Shown here: positions 1 to 8,187 of the stretch, one piece after another
Position numbering within the stretch: position 1 is the stretch's first letter
How the letters are laid out: each line of letters begins with the position of its first letter
Origin: Palsa-883 sp035486355
GTDB lineage: Bacteria > Pseudomonadota > Alphaproteobacteria > Acetobacterales > Acetobacteraceae
DNA: 64,000 nt
NCBI GenBank assembly: GCA_035486355.1
Contig: DATHNE010000034.1
Span: 1 to 64,000, forward strand
Direction: 5' to 3'
Position numbers and translations under genes: made by a program
The notes under the pieces: generated by a model
The model's input: only the letters and a program-made list of their open reading frames with translations
Told to the model about the DNA's origin: nothing
Databases searched by the model: none

Positions 1-309
1 CACTTCGCACTCGGCGCCATCATGCTGCGGCGCGGCTGGATGAGGCGCTACCTGCCCGAAGGGACAGCACGCGCGCTGCCGCCAAGCCTGATCAGCGGCG
101 CCGGTCAGGCCTGGGCGTTGCTGATGTTCGGCTTAGGCGCGGTGAACCTGGCGGTGGCATTGACGCTGCCATTGTGGGTTTGGTCCTGGTTCATTTCAAT
201 CGGCGCGCTAGGCGCCAAGCTGATCATGCTGCTCGCCCAGTACGTGATGTTCCGCCGCGCCGCAGCCGCGCGCACGCGCCAACACCCCGGGATCACCGCC
301 GCCGCGTAG
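1..309 (+). CDS. YciB-family inner-membrane protein, C-terminal part
   Basis: This is the 3' end of a gene that enters from the left edge; the reading frame is open from base 1 and an internal Met at base 22 is probably not the start. The visible 102 residues contain two hydrophobic spans separated by a short Trp-rich turn (WVWSW), and end in a basic tail. The pattern of an Ala-Trp entry, an AVNLAVA stretch and a second helix ending in Leu-Ala-Gln-Tyr matches the C-terminal half of the YciB/IspZ septation-protein family. These are polytopic inner-membrane proteins linked to cell-envelope synthesis in enterobacteria. The N-terminal half is outside the window, so the family call rests on this portion only. 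Confidence 0.6.
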   Translation, partial: HFALGAIMLRRGWMRRYLPEGTARALPPSLISGAGQAWALLMFGLGAVNLAVALTLPLWVWSWFISIGALGAKLIMLLAQYVMFRRAAAARTRQHPGITAAA

Positions 310-341
310 CGCGGAACGCGCTGCGCATTCCGCCACGCAGG

Positions 342-1580
342 CTACAACCGGTTCCGCACGAACACGCCGTTTGCCATGATCGCATCCAGCCGCCCGCCGT
401 CGCTGCGGAACACGCCCAGGTCGCGATACGGATCGCCATCCACCACCAGCAGATCGGCGAACGCCCCCGGAACGAGTTCGCCGAGCTTGCCCTCCTGCCG
501 CACGATCTCGGCATTCACCAGCGTGGCGGAGCGGATGATCTCCTGCGGCGACATCGCACCTGCGCGCAGAGTGAACTCGGTGCAGTGATCGGTCTGCAGC
601 TGCCCCAGCAGATCGCTGCCGAACCCGATCTTCACCCCGGCGGCGCGGCAGATCTCCAACGACCTTAACCCCGCCTCCAGTACCAGCTCGTTCTTCGCGA
701 GACTGTACGTCGATAGCCCATAGTCCGGCCCGCGCCGCTTCAGCGCATCGTAAGCCACCAGCGTCGGCACCAGATACGCCCCGCGCTCCGCCATCAATTG
801 CGCCGTCGGCGTATCGATCAGGTTGCCATGCTCGATCGTGCGCACGCCACCGCGTACCGCGCGTTCAATCGCCTTGGCGCTGTAGGCATGCGCGCAGACA
901 TAGCTGCCCCAGCGCGTCGCCTCCTCCACCGCCGCCTCGATCTCGTCCATGCGGTATTGCAGGCTTTCCAGCGGATCGGCCTGCGACGCCACGCCGCCCG
1001 AGACCATGATCTTGATGTGGTCGGCGCCCTTGCGCAGCTCGTCGCGCGTCGCCTTGATCACCTCCGGCACGCCATCCGCCACGCGCGCGGTCCAGTTCAG
1101 GCCAGAGCAGCACGCACAGAACACAGTGGATTGCGTACGCAGACGGTGATCGGCATGCCCGCCAGTCTGGCTCAGCGGCTGCCCGGCGATGAACAGCCGA
1201 GGCCCAACAAACAGCCCCTGCTCAACGGCCGCCTTGATTCCCCAGTCCGCGCCGCCGGTGTCGCGCAGCGTGGTGAACCCGCGCTCCAGCATCGCCCGCA
1301 TCTGCACCGAGCCCTTGGCAGTCAGCAGCGTCAGCGGTACATCGGCGAGCAGCCGCAGATTCACCTCGGTCAGCACAATGTGGATATGCGCATCGATCAG
1401 CCCCGGCATCAGAGTCCGGTTGCCAATCGGGATACGCTGTGCCGACACGCACGTGATCGGCCGATCGGAAACCTCTTTGATCACGTCGCCCTCAACCAGC
1501 ACCTCGATGCCGTCGAGCAACTCGTCACACCGCGGATCAAGCAACCGGCCGCCACTGAACAGAAATGAACTCATGCGCAC
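342..1580 (-). CDS. Amidohydrolase-family metal-dependent hydrolase
   Basis: This 412-residue cytosolic enzyme has the amidohydrolase TIM-barrel layout. An N-terminal composite beta domain leads into the first metal motif His-Ile-His at residues 65-67. A Lys in KIMVSGG is placed to be the bridging carboxylated lysine. Two later histidines lie in VCAHAYS and TIEHGN, and the terminal Asp is in GFGSDLL. The overall plan resembles imidazolonepropionase-like hydrolases and Xaa-Pro dipeptidases of the Sgx/Cc subgroups, which hydrolyse N-acyl amino acids or dipeptides. The substrate cannot be read from sequence. Two methionines two residues apart are possible starts. It lies downstream of lepA, separated by a 120-bp gap that holds a long palindromic repeat, so the two genes are probably not co-transcribed. 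Confidence 0.8.
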   Translation of the reverse strand: MRMSSFLFSGGRLLDPRCDELLDGIEVLVEGDVIKEVSDRPITCVSAQRIPIGNRTLMPGLIDAHIHIVLTEVNLRLLADVPLTLLTAKGSVQMRAMLERGFTTLRDTGGADWGIKAAVEQGLFVGPRLFIAGQPLSQTGGHADHRLRTQSTVFCACCSGLNWTARVADGVPEVIKATRDELRKGADHIKIMVSGGVASQADPLESLQYRMDEIEAAVEEATRWGSYVCAHAYSAKAIERAVRGGVRTIEHGNLIDTPTAQLMAERGAYLVPTLVAYDALKRRGPDYGLSTYSLAKNELVLEAGLRSLEICRAAGVKIGFGSDLLGQLQTDHCTEFTLRAGAMSPQEIIRSATLVNAEIVRQEGKLGELVPGAFADLLVVDGDPYRDLGVFRSDGGRLDAIMANGVFVRNRL

Positions 1581-1598
1581 CCCGTAGCCCTATCATTG

Positions 1599-1691
1599 CG
1601 AGGGGCGCAGCGACGCAGCAATCTCGCGCCAACGTGGCACCAACGGCCGATGTGCCCTCTCATCGAGATTGCTGCGTCGCTGCGCTCCTCG
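1599..1691. repeat. Long palindromic dispersed repeat, family A
   Basis: Two 28-base arms at 1599-1626 and 1664-1691 are inverted copies with a single mismatch, separated by 37 bases. The core is a GC-rich phrase containing GCGACGCAGCAATC. A related but more diverged element lies at 27031-27087. It sits between the lepA stop and the amidohydrolase start, could fold as a strong hairpin on either strand and may end the lepA transcript. It looks like the short palindromic intergenic repeats common in alphaproteobacteria. Confidence 0.75.
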
Positions 1692-1700
1692 CAGCGTGAT

Positions 1701-3506
1701 TTACCCGTCCATCTTCAGCGCGGCCAGGAACGCCGACTGTGGGATCTCAACCTTACCGAACTGCCGCATGCGCTTTTTGCCTTCTTTCTGCTTTTCCAGC
1801 AGCTTGCGCTTGCGCGTCACGTCACCACCGTAACACTTCGCCGTCACATCCTTCGACAACGCGCTAATCGTCTCGCGCGCGATCACGCGCCCACCGATCG
1901 CCGCCTGCACCGCGATCTTGAACAACTGCCGCGGGATCAGATCCTTCAGCTTCACGCAGATCGACCGCCCACGCGCCTCAGCCGCCGATCGATGCGCAAT
2001 GAAGCTCAATGCATCCACCAGATCGCCATTCACCAGAATAGAGATCCGCACCAGATCGCTCTCGGCATACCCATCCATCTGGTAATCGAAGCTCGCATAC
2101 CCGCGCGACACCGACTTCAGCCGATCATAGAAGTCGAACACCACCTCGTTCAATGGCAGCCGGTACACCGCCATCGCTCGATTGCCGACATAGGTCAGGT
2201 CCACCTGCTCCCCACGCCGATCGCTGCACAATTTCAGAACAGTACCGAGATAATCGTCCGGCATCATGATCGTCGCGCGGATCCACGGCTCATCGATGTG
2301 ATCGATCACACTCCCATCCGGCATATCCACCGGATTATGCAGCTCCTGCACCGTCCCGTTTGTCAGCTGCACCCGATACACCACCGACGGCGCCGTCGCG
2401 ATCAGATCCAGATCGAACTCGCGCGTCAGCCGCTCCTGGATGATCTCCAGATGCAAGAGCCCCAGGAACCCACAGCGGAACCCGAACCCCAGCGCCGCCG
2501 ACGTCTCCGGTTCGTAATGAAAACTCGCATCGTTCAGCCGCAGCCGGCCCAGGCTCTCGCGCAGCTTCTCGAAATCATCCGCATCCACTGGATACAGCCC
2601 GCACCACACCACCGGGATCGACGGCTTGAACCCCGGCAGCGCCTCGGCCGTCGGGGCGCGGTCGTCGGTGATCGTGTCGCCGATATTGCAATCCGCCACC
2701 GTCTTGATCGCCGCGGTGATGTAGCCGATCTCGCCCGGCCCCAGATCGTCGCTGGGGATCATCTTGGGCGAGAACACCCCGACCTGCTCCACCTGATACG
2801 CCGCGCCGGTCGACATCATGCGAATGCGCTGCCCGCGCTTCAGGCGCCCGTCCTTCACCCGCACCAGCAGCACCACGCCCAGATAGGGGTCGTACCAGCT
2901 ATCGACCAGCAGCACCTTTAGCGGTGCCCCGCCATCTCCCCGCGGTGGCGGCAGCCGCGTCACCAGCGCCTCCAGCACGCCCTCGATATTCAGCCCCGTC
3001 TTCGCGCTGATCTCCACCGCGTCCGACGCATCCAGCCCGATCACGTCCTCGATCTGCTGCTTCACCCGCTCCGGCTCGGCCGCCGGGAGGTCGATCTTGT
3101 TCAGCACCGGCACGATCTCGTGGTTGGCGTCGATCGCCTGGTAGACATTCGCCAGTGTCTGCGCCTCCACCCCCTGGGACGCATCCACCACCAGCAGGCT
3201 GCCCTCGCACGCCGCCAGGCTGCGCGAGACCTCGTAGGCGAAGTCCACGTGCCCCGGCGTGTCCATCAGGTTCAGCTCGTACACCTGCCCGTCCTTGGCC
3301 TTGTAGGTCAGCCGAACGGTCTGCGCCTTGATGGTGATGCCGCGCTCGCGCTCCAGGTCCATGTTGTCCAGGACCTGGTTGGTCATCTCCCGGTCGCTCA
3401 GCGCGCCGGTGACCTGGATCAGCCGGTCGGCCAGGGTGGACTTCCCGTGGTCGATATGGGCGATGATCGCGAAGTTGCGGATATGGGCGATCGGCGTGTC
3501 GGTCAT
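1701..3506 (-). CDS. lepA: Elongation factor 4 (back-translocating GTPase)
   Basis: The 601-residue product matches the usual length of LepA/EF4, a ribosome-binding GTPase that back-translocates or remodels stalled elongation complexes at the inner face of the membrane and in the cytosol. The GTPase motifs are complete: P-loop AHIDHGKST at residues 16-24, switch I RERGITIKAQ near 53, DTPGHVDF near 82 and NKID near 135. After the G domain come the beta-barrel domain 2, the EF-G-like domains III and V, and the LepA-specific basic C-terminal domain with the VTRKRKLLEKQKEGKKRM segment. The start ATG gives the canonical N-terminus. No neighbour is functionally linked in this window. Identification is secure. 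Confidence 0.97.
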   Translation of the reverse strand: MTDTPIAHIRNFAIIAHIDHGKSTLADRLIQVTGALSDREMTNQVLDNMDLERERGITIKAQTVRLTYKAKDGQVYELNLMDTPGHVDFAYEVSRSLAACEGSLLVVDASQGVEAQTLANVYQAIDANHEIVPVLNKIDLPAAEPERVKQQIEDVIGLDASDAVEISAKTGLNIEGVLEALVTRLPPPRGDGGAPLKVLLVDSWYDPYLGVVLLVRVKDGRLKRGQRIRMMSTGAAYQVEQVGVFSPKMIPSDDLGPGEIGYITAAIKTVADCNIGDTITDDRAPTAEALPGFKPSIPVVWCGLYPVDADDFEKLRESLGRLRLNDASFHYEPETSAALGFGFRCGFLGLLHLEIIQERLTREFDLDLIATAPSVVYRVQLTNGTVQELHNPVDMPDGSVIDHIDEPWIRATIMMPDDYLGTVLKLCSDRRGEQVDLTYVGNRAMAVYRLPLNEVVFDFYDRLKSVSRGYASFDYQMDGYAESDLVRISILVNGDLVDALSFIAHRSAAEARGRSICVKLKDLIPRQLFKIAVQAAIGGRVIARETISALSKDVTAKCYGGDVTRKRKLLEKQKEGKKRMRQFGKVEIPQSAFLAALKMDG

Positions 3507-3730
3507 GGTCCGTCGGGGTCAGGGGTGGGGCGCCTCCGCCAGGGGTCAGGAGCGCCGACGCTGGACATAGAGGCTCAGGGCGCCGCTGTCATCCAGGGTT
3601 CGCCGCGCGGCAGGGCGGCGGCGTGGGAGAGGCCGCGCCCACGGTGCGCAGGGTCGTGTCACAACCCGGACTCCAGGCCACCGCCCCGCCACCTAGACAC
3701 AACGATCGCAGGCCAAGCGCCGCGCCGCGT

Positions 3731-3760
3731 ATCACCATGGCGCGCCCTCGCCCGCCATGG
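3731..3760 (-). terminator. Inverted repeat after the exported-protein gene
   Basis: Perfect 10-bp arms CACCATGGCG and CGCCATGGTG flank a 10-base loop, 18 bases beyond the stop of the gene ending at 3778. There is no following T-run, so this is a hairpin that could protect or end the message but is not a textbook intrinsic terminator. Confidence 0.35.
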
Positions 3761-3777
3761 TGACTTGAGCCGTATCG

Positions 3778-4362
3778 CTACTTCGCGGACGTGACGGCGA
3801 TGCCAACGACACGAACGAAAGTCACATCCACCTTGTCGCCGGATCTCAGGCCAGAGGCGAATGTCTGCATCTCCGGGGTCAGAAGTTCCCGCGCCGCTGT
3901 GGTGCCGGACGGCAGCGTGAAGGTCACAATCTTGGTCGTCGGGTCGTAGCTGTGGAACAGCACCCGGACGCGCAGCGCGTCGCCGACCCCGCCGCCCGGC
4001 TTCGCACCCGGCGGGGTGCGTCCGGCAAACTCCGCCCGCGCGACAACCGGACCGGTGCCGTCCGAGGGCGCCAGTTGTGCAAGGACGCCCAGGTTGAGGG
4101 CGACCGTGACGTGATCGCCGGGCATGACCTGCCCAAGATTGCGCGCCTCCGGACCGATCTTGACGGTTTCCAGCTTGCCCGCTTCGTCGCGCAGCAGCAC
4201 TTGACGCGCTGTCATATCGACACTCTCAACGGTCGCGCGCAGTTCGGCCCGGACGAACACTTCAGCGCCTTTCGGCGCGGGCTGGGGTGCGGCGAGCGCG
4301 GCGGATCCCGCCCAGGCGGCGACGCCCATCGCGGTCAGCAATGCGGCAATAACGTGTCTCAT
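3778..4362 (-). CDS. Small exported protein of unknown function
   Basis: I chose the ATG at 4362 because it is preceded by a good Shine-Dalgarno (AGAAGGA, about 8 bases upstream) and because it puts a clean signal peptide at the N-terminus: a positively charged start, a hydrophobic Ala/Leu core, then an Ala-x-Ala cleavage region near residues 20-25. A longer in-frame extension lacks these traits. The mature part of about 170 residues is rich in beta-strand-forming segments. It repeats Val-rich strands followed by phrases such as MPGDHV and RSGDKVDVTF, which suggests a small beta-barrel. A secreted or periplasmic location is inferred from the signal peptide. No enzyme motif was recognised and no family name is offered. 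Confidence 0.7.
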   Translation of the reverse strand: MRHVIAALLTAMGVAAWAGSAALAAPQPAPKGAEVFVRAELRATVESVDMTARQVLLRDEAGKLETVKIGPEARNLGQVMPGDHVTVALNLGVLAQLAPSDGTGPVVARAEFAGRTPPGAKPGGGVGDALRVRVLFHSYDPTTKIVTFTLPSGTTAARELLTPEMQTFASGLRSGDKVDVTFVRVVGIAVTSAK

Positions 4363-4646
4363 TATTTCTGGTCCTTCTGTGACGGACGGCACTGCGGGCG
4401 TTCGCGTGCCGTAAGGGATGCCAGGGTTGGCGGGGGTTGTTACGCCATCACAGCCATCTGGGATACCCTGGCGGGCGTTGCCGGCATCATCGCCAAGCGC
4501 GCAGCGCCACGGCGATCTCCCGCCAGGGGCACCCAACGCCGCACATCTCTGACAGGTCCATGGGGTTCTGCCTCCCGGATGACAGAACGCAGCCAGTACC
4601 AATGTCAGGCCGCGGCCCACGGATTGCCGATGCGGCAAGCCGCATA

Positions 4647-5615
4647 TCAGAAATTGAAGGTCGCCCAAGCGCCCGTCCAGGTAACGTCGTGGCCACCTGC
4701 TGCGTGCAGAAAGCCATACGCAATAAAACGAACGACTGGGACATTGACGTCGAGATTTGCAGTCGCCTGCCACTCAGTCTGCAGGTTCAGAGCCTCCCCC
4801 AGAAATCGCTTCGTGTTGGCGTTACCTGGTATTACCGGCACACCGGGTGGTTGATAGAAGCTATCGTGGACGTTCTGGCGCCAGAGAATGTCGACAGCGG
4901 CCATGAAGGCCAAATCGGCTCGCGGCTGCACTTGCGCGTAGGGATAGATGTCCATGTAATTCATCGGCGCCTGAATAGTGGCCTCGTTGAAGTGGTTGTT
5001 CTTCGGAAACAATGGGTAAAACGTGCCTAACGCCCCCGTTCCGCAACTGTTTCCCCCGCTTACGACATCCGCCTTCATCGCCAGGCGCGGCCTGCCCCAT
5101 ATGGATGCGATCGTGGTGCCGGTATCAGAGAATAGCGCAAAAGTGCTGATGGGCCGGGTACCGAAATGACCAAACTGATAGATGCCTTCGAAATTGTAAT
5201 CGATCGGGCCCGCCGTGCCGAACAGGCGGATGCCAAGGAAATAGCGCTGCTCGTTCGCGATTCCCGCGTCGAGCACGGCATTGGTCCGGTCCAGACCCAA
5301 GATATAGAGGTCGGCAGACAATCCGGGAATCACGGCAACGGGCGCCGTGGAATAGACCCCAAAGAATTGCTGATCCTGGTCCGGCGTATCAGCGATACCA
5401 ACCTTCTTTATTGAGAACCGGTCGCGTCCAGAAAGCGTCGACCCGAGCGTCCCCCAGCGTGGCCCATGCGCACGCACCATCGAAACTCTGGCGAATATCC
5501 GGCCCTTCTCTGATATCGACGAGCCGGTTCGAGCCGAACATCATCTCCCGGCGTCCGACGCGCACATTGACTGTCGTATCTGCGCTGGTGGGAAGGTTGA
5601 TTTCCATAAGATATA
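4647..5615 (-). pseudogene. Broken alginate-export-type outer-membrane porin
   Basis: Two overlapping reading frames together give one recognisable protein. The upstream frame (about 5615-5389) carries RVGRREMMFGSNRLVDIREG followed by SFDGA and DAFWTRPV, which is the hallmark N-terminal-barrel stretch of the alginate_exp porin family. The downstream frame (about 5410-4647) continues with TPDQDQQFFGVY and beta-barrel strands to a C-terminal aromatic residue (Phe), as in outer-membrane barrels. A single frame change near 5390-5415 separates them. In addition the signal peptide and roughly the first 100 residues are missing, because the upstream end runs straight into a metallophosphoesterase fragment. 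The family exports or takes up polysaccharides or aromatic compounds across the outer membrane. This copy cannot encode a working barrel. Confidence 0.75.
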
Positions 5616-5782
5616 ATATCACCGGTAACGAGAATCCCATGAGCGACCCGTGCCGCAAGCGCTCGTGCGACCGCGCCGACGTCGGCAATCAGCTGTTCCT
5701 TCACATCGGCGTGGATGTGGACGCGATGGTCGCGCTCCTGGCCGAAATGAATGTCCGAAAGGTGAATGAAGACTGCAGGCAT
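5612..5782 (-). pseudogene. N-terminal fragment of a calcineurin-like metallophosphoesterase
   Basis: An ATG at 5782, with a purine-rich GAGGGG just upstream, opens a frame encoding HLSDIHFG within the first 15 residues. That is the metal-binding D-x-H motif of calcineurin-like phosphoesterases. After about 55 residues it reaches ILVTGDI, the start of the second metal motif (GD). The homology then stops abruptly at the junction with the alginate-export remnant, and the frame runs on as unrelated sequence. The remaining catalytic motifs (GNHE and the C-terminal histidines) are absent, so no active enzyme is possible. The intact ribosome-binding site and head suggest the truncation came from a deletion or rearrangement whose breakpoint lies near 5610. 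Confidence 0.6.
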
Positions 5783-5942
5783 TTTCCCCTCGTCAATGCA
5801 GTGCGAACGCACCTTCCGACGTGATGCAGGTCTCGGCGAACTTCAGACCTCGATATTTGGGGCCAATTGGATTTCGGTTTGAGAATCGAACCGGCGCTAT
5901 CTCGGATGGCGCGGTTGCCGCCGTCCCGAGCATTCTTTGCAT

Positions 5943-7178
5943 CTAGCTGGTCCCTCCGTTTCCGCCGGCGGTCGGTAGAGGTTCCGTTCCTTCACCCAGG
6001 ATAGCGAGATATCCGCGGTAGCCAAATACACGGCCCCGCCGTCGGCCCGTTACCTCCTCCACGATGCCGAGACGCACCAGATCGGCCAAGGCCGCGTTGA
6101 CGGTCGGCGCCGTTAACCCCGTCCGCTCGACCAGGAGATTGGGCGTGAGAAAGGGGTTCTCCTGAAGAAGCTCATGCACCCGAAGTGCCGATCCAGCCCG
6201 ATCGCTCTCCGCCGTGATTCGCTCACGGTCACGCTTGAAGAGATCATCGATGCGCGTTGCCGCATCGAATGCCTGATTGGCTATCTCCGCGATGCCATCA
6301 AGGAAGAACTCAAGCCAGGCTTCCCAGGCGCCACGTTCGCGCACTTCCTGGAGCAGACGATAGTAGTCGGCGCGGTGCGTCTTCAGATAAAGGCTGAAGT
6401 AGAGCAGCGGCTTGCGCAGCACGCCGTGCACGCAGAGATACAAGGTGACCAGAAGGCGACCGATGCGGCCATTGCCATCTAGGAAAGGATGGATGGTCTC
6501 GAACTGGACGTGAAGCAGGCCCGCCTTGATGACCGCCGGCAGCCGCGACTGATCCTCGTGCATGAAACGCTCTAGGGCGTCGAGGCAGGCGTCAAGCTCA
6601 TTCAGTGGAGGCGGTACGAACAGGGCATTGCCAGGACGGGTGCCCCCGATCCAATTCTGCGATCGCCGGAACTCGCCAGGGCTTTTCGTCCCGCCACGAC
6701 TGCTTTGCAGCAACCGAGCATGCATCTCGCGGATCAGCCTGAGCGAAAGGGGCAACGTCTCCAACCGCTCAAGGCCGTACATCATGGCGTCGACGTAGTT
6801 CGATACCTCACGGATGTCGTCGATCGGCTGCCCGGCCTGAGCCTCGGTCTCGAATCGGAGCAGATCGGTGAGCGTCGATTGCGTACCCTCGATTTGCGAT
6901 GAGAGGACGGCTTCCTTCCTGACATACATGTAGAGGAACAGCTCCTGGCGCGGCAGGAGCGTCGTGATCCCGTCTAGGCGCCCAAGCGCCCGCTCCGCCA
7001 AGCTGAGCCGGTCGAGGAGCGCGAGTACGTCGATGGGCGGGGTCGGTGGAAGCGGCGGGGGAGCAAAGGCACGGACGACCTCCCCAGCAGTGGGGGTCGC
7101 GACAAAACGGCCCAGCCGCGGGTTAGTGTCGGCCATGGGGAGGATATGCCGGGAAGCCGCTGTTAAAGCAATTGCCAT
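5943..7178 (-). CDS. Fic-domain adenylyltransferase with N-terminal inhibitory helix and C-terminal winged helix
   Basis: Numbered from the ATG at 7178 the protein has 411 residues. The Fic core motif HPFLDGNGRIGR lies at 230-241. An inhibitory-helix motif of the S/T-x3-E-G type (SSQIEG) lies at 93-98, which places the protein in the class of Fic enzymes self-inhibited by an N-terminal helix. Residues about 320-390 form a winged helix-turn-helix (TPNLLVERTGLTAPTVNAAL). Fic proteins transfer AMP to hydroxyl side chains of target proteins; the combination with a DNA-binding domain is common in bacterial chromosomal Fic regulators. A second start at 7136 (MADTNPR) is possible, but neither start has a strong Shine-Dalgarno. 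A perfect 24-bp palindrome lies 22 bases upstream of 7178, suggesting autoregulation. It sits among decayed genes yet appears intact. Confidence 0.9.
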   Translation of the reverse strand: MAIALTAASRHILPMADTNPRLGRFVATPTAGEVVRAFAPPPLPPTPPIDVLALLDRLSLAERALGRLDGITTLLPRQELFLYMYVRKEAVLSSQIEGTQSTLTDLLRFETEAQAGQPIDDIREVSNYVDAMMYGLERLETLPLSLRLIREMHARLLQSSRGGTKSPGEFRRSQNWIGGTRPGNALFVPPPLNELDACLDALERFMHEDQSRLPAVIKAGLLHVQFETIHPFLDGNGRIGRLLVTLYLCVHGVLRKPLLYFSLYLKTHRADYYRLLQEVRERGAWEAWLEFFLDGIAEIANQAFDAATRIDDLFKRDRERITAESDRAGSALRVHELLQENPFLTPNLLVERTGLTAPTVNAALADLVRLGIVEEVTGRRRGRVFGYRGYLAILGEGTEPLPTAGGNGGTS

Positions 7179-7188
7179 CTCGCTTTAA
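7163..7188. promoter_or_regulatory. Inverted TTAAAGC/GCTTTAA pair over the fic start
   Basis: TTAAAGC at 7163-7169 and GCTTTAA at 7182-7188 are inverted repeats 12 bases apart that straddle the upstream fic ATG. They share the TTAA-GC core with the larger palindrome at 7200-7223, so they may be a second, weaker site for the same protein. Confidence 0.35.
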
Positions 7189-7199
7189 TAAGCACCATG

Positions 7200-7223
7200 C
7201 CTATTTAAGCCGGCTTAAATAGG
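7200..7223. promoter_or_regulatory. Perfect 24-bp palindrome upstream of fic, candidate operator
   Basis: The twelve-base half CCTATTTAAGCC is followed at once by its exact inverse complement, with no spacer and no mismatch. It is AT-rich in a GC-rich region and lies 22 bases upstream of the first fic start. The adjacent Fic protein carries a winged helix, so autoregulatory binding is a reasonable inference. Confidence 0.55.
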
Positions 7224-7516
7224 GACTGAGCGCAAAGAGTCTGTCAGTGGCGACCGAACCAGCAGGCAGCAGCAGCCACAATTCATCAGCCTGCCGCCAG
7301 GACGATGCCAGTCCGCCTCCTGCGACCGGCCTTCAGCTGAAAGCCCGATTTAACCGCATCCAGGCACGCAGGCCCTGACAGTCCCTTCCTCCGACGACGC
7401 TAGGACCGCATCCAGACCATCGGTCCGCGTTCGCTCGCCTACAGGCAAACCGCCACTCGCCGCGATCAAAGCCGGACTCGCGGCCATGCGGCGGCGCGAC
7501 TTGTCTGCTGCGTCGC
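7224..7516. other. Gene-free stretch upstream of fic
   Basis: No reading frame here resembles a known protein on either strand and no RNA gene or repeat was recognised. It lies between the fic control region and the decayed amidohydrolase remnant, and is probably degraded sequence. Confidence 0.4.
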
Positions 7517-7732
7517 TTAGGGGCCCTGCCCTCGGCGCGCGGCAAGGGATTTCCACCCGAAATGACAGGCAAATTTGCCCAAAGGAAGGCGGGCATTTTT
7601 GTTGCGTTTCCGGTTCATGAGACCCCCCCTTGCCACTTGCACACCCCGGTCTCGCCGACGGGCAGGAAAATGATCGAGCGTTGTGAACAGGTCACGATGC
7701 AGAATCATGTCGGGCACCGGCGCGTCGGTCAT
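7517..7732 (-). pseudogene. Possible N-terminal remnant of a YtcJ-like amidohydrolase
   Basis: An ATG at 7732 with GGAG about 8 bases upstream begins a frame whose first 22 codons (ending MILHRDLFTTLD) resemble the opening beta-strand of YtcJ-like amidohydrolases, which typically read ILHNGRFTTLDR. After that the frame loses all resemblance and ends at 7517. In other proteobacteria I recall such amidohydrolases being found next to XapX-domain proteins and YcaC-type hydrolases, the order seen here, which is the main reason for proposing this identity. With only about 20 matching codons the call is weak. Confidence 0.3.
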
Positions 7733-7853
7733 GCTTCAAACTCCATGGAGAGCGATCGGTGATACGCGGATCATTCTGTCTTCTCGGTCTCAACAGAGGT
7801 CGGCATTGCCTGGGCGCGTGAACATCACGGGAGTGCACGCCTCAGGTGCGAGG

Positions 7854-8146
7854 TCAGCTTGGAGTGCATGACTTCACCGTCGATGCCTCGCTCAAAGACC
7901 TCGTCGCTGGCATTTGCCCACTGGGGAGGCAACCAAAGATGTGCGGCCGAACCTGATGGGGCCAAGCCTGCGCAAAGGCTTCTTTGTGCCAGAGTGTCTT
8001 GACCATCGGAGGGATCTTCTCGCCACCAGGATACCAAGCAAACCGATCAATGCGATCACCGGCGGTGCCGGTGACCGGACATTGACCAGACCGTAGATCA
8101 CCCCGACCAGCACGCCGGCGGCAAGCGATAGAAGATGGGCTTCGTC
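7854..8146 (-). pseudogene. XapX-domain small membrane protein, frameshifted
   Basis: The XapX signature is clear. From about 8140 the frame reads HLLSLAAGVLVGVIYGLVNV, then RSPAPPVIALIGLLGILV, a two-helix membrane hairpin with the conserved RSPAPP turn. At about 8022-8025 the expected GEK motif is lost by one missing G: the frame continues as ARRSLR, whereas the next frame gives GEKIPPMVKTLW and PHIFGCLPSG, the normal XapX tail. No ATG or GTG stands at the expected start (the codons there are AAC GAC GAA). The gene follows the YcaC-type hydrolase by about 40 bases on the same strand, so it was probably the second gene of that operon. Confidence 0.7.
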
Positions 8147-8187
8147 GTTCCCCCGACGTCGCAGGATGCGGTGTGCGTGCCTGAAAC

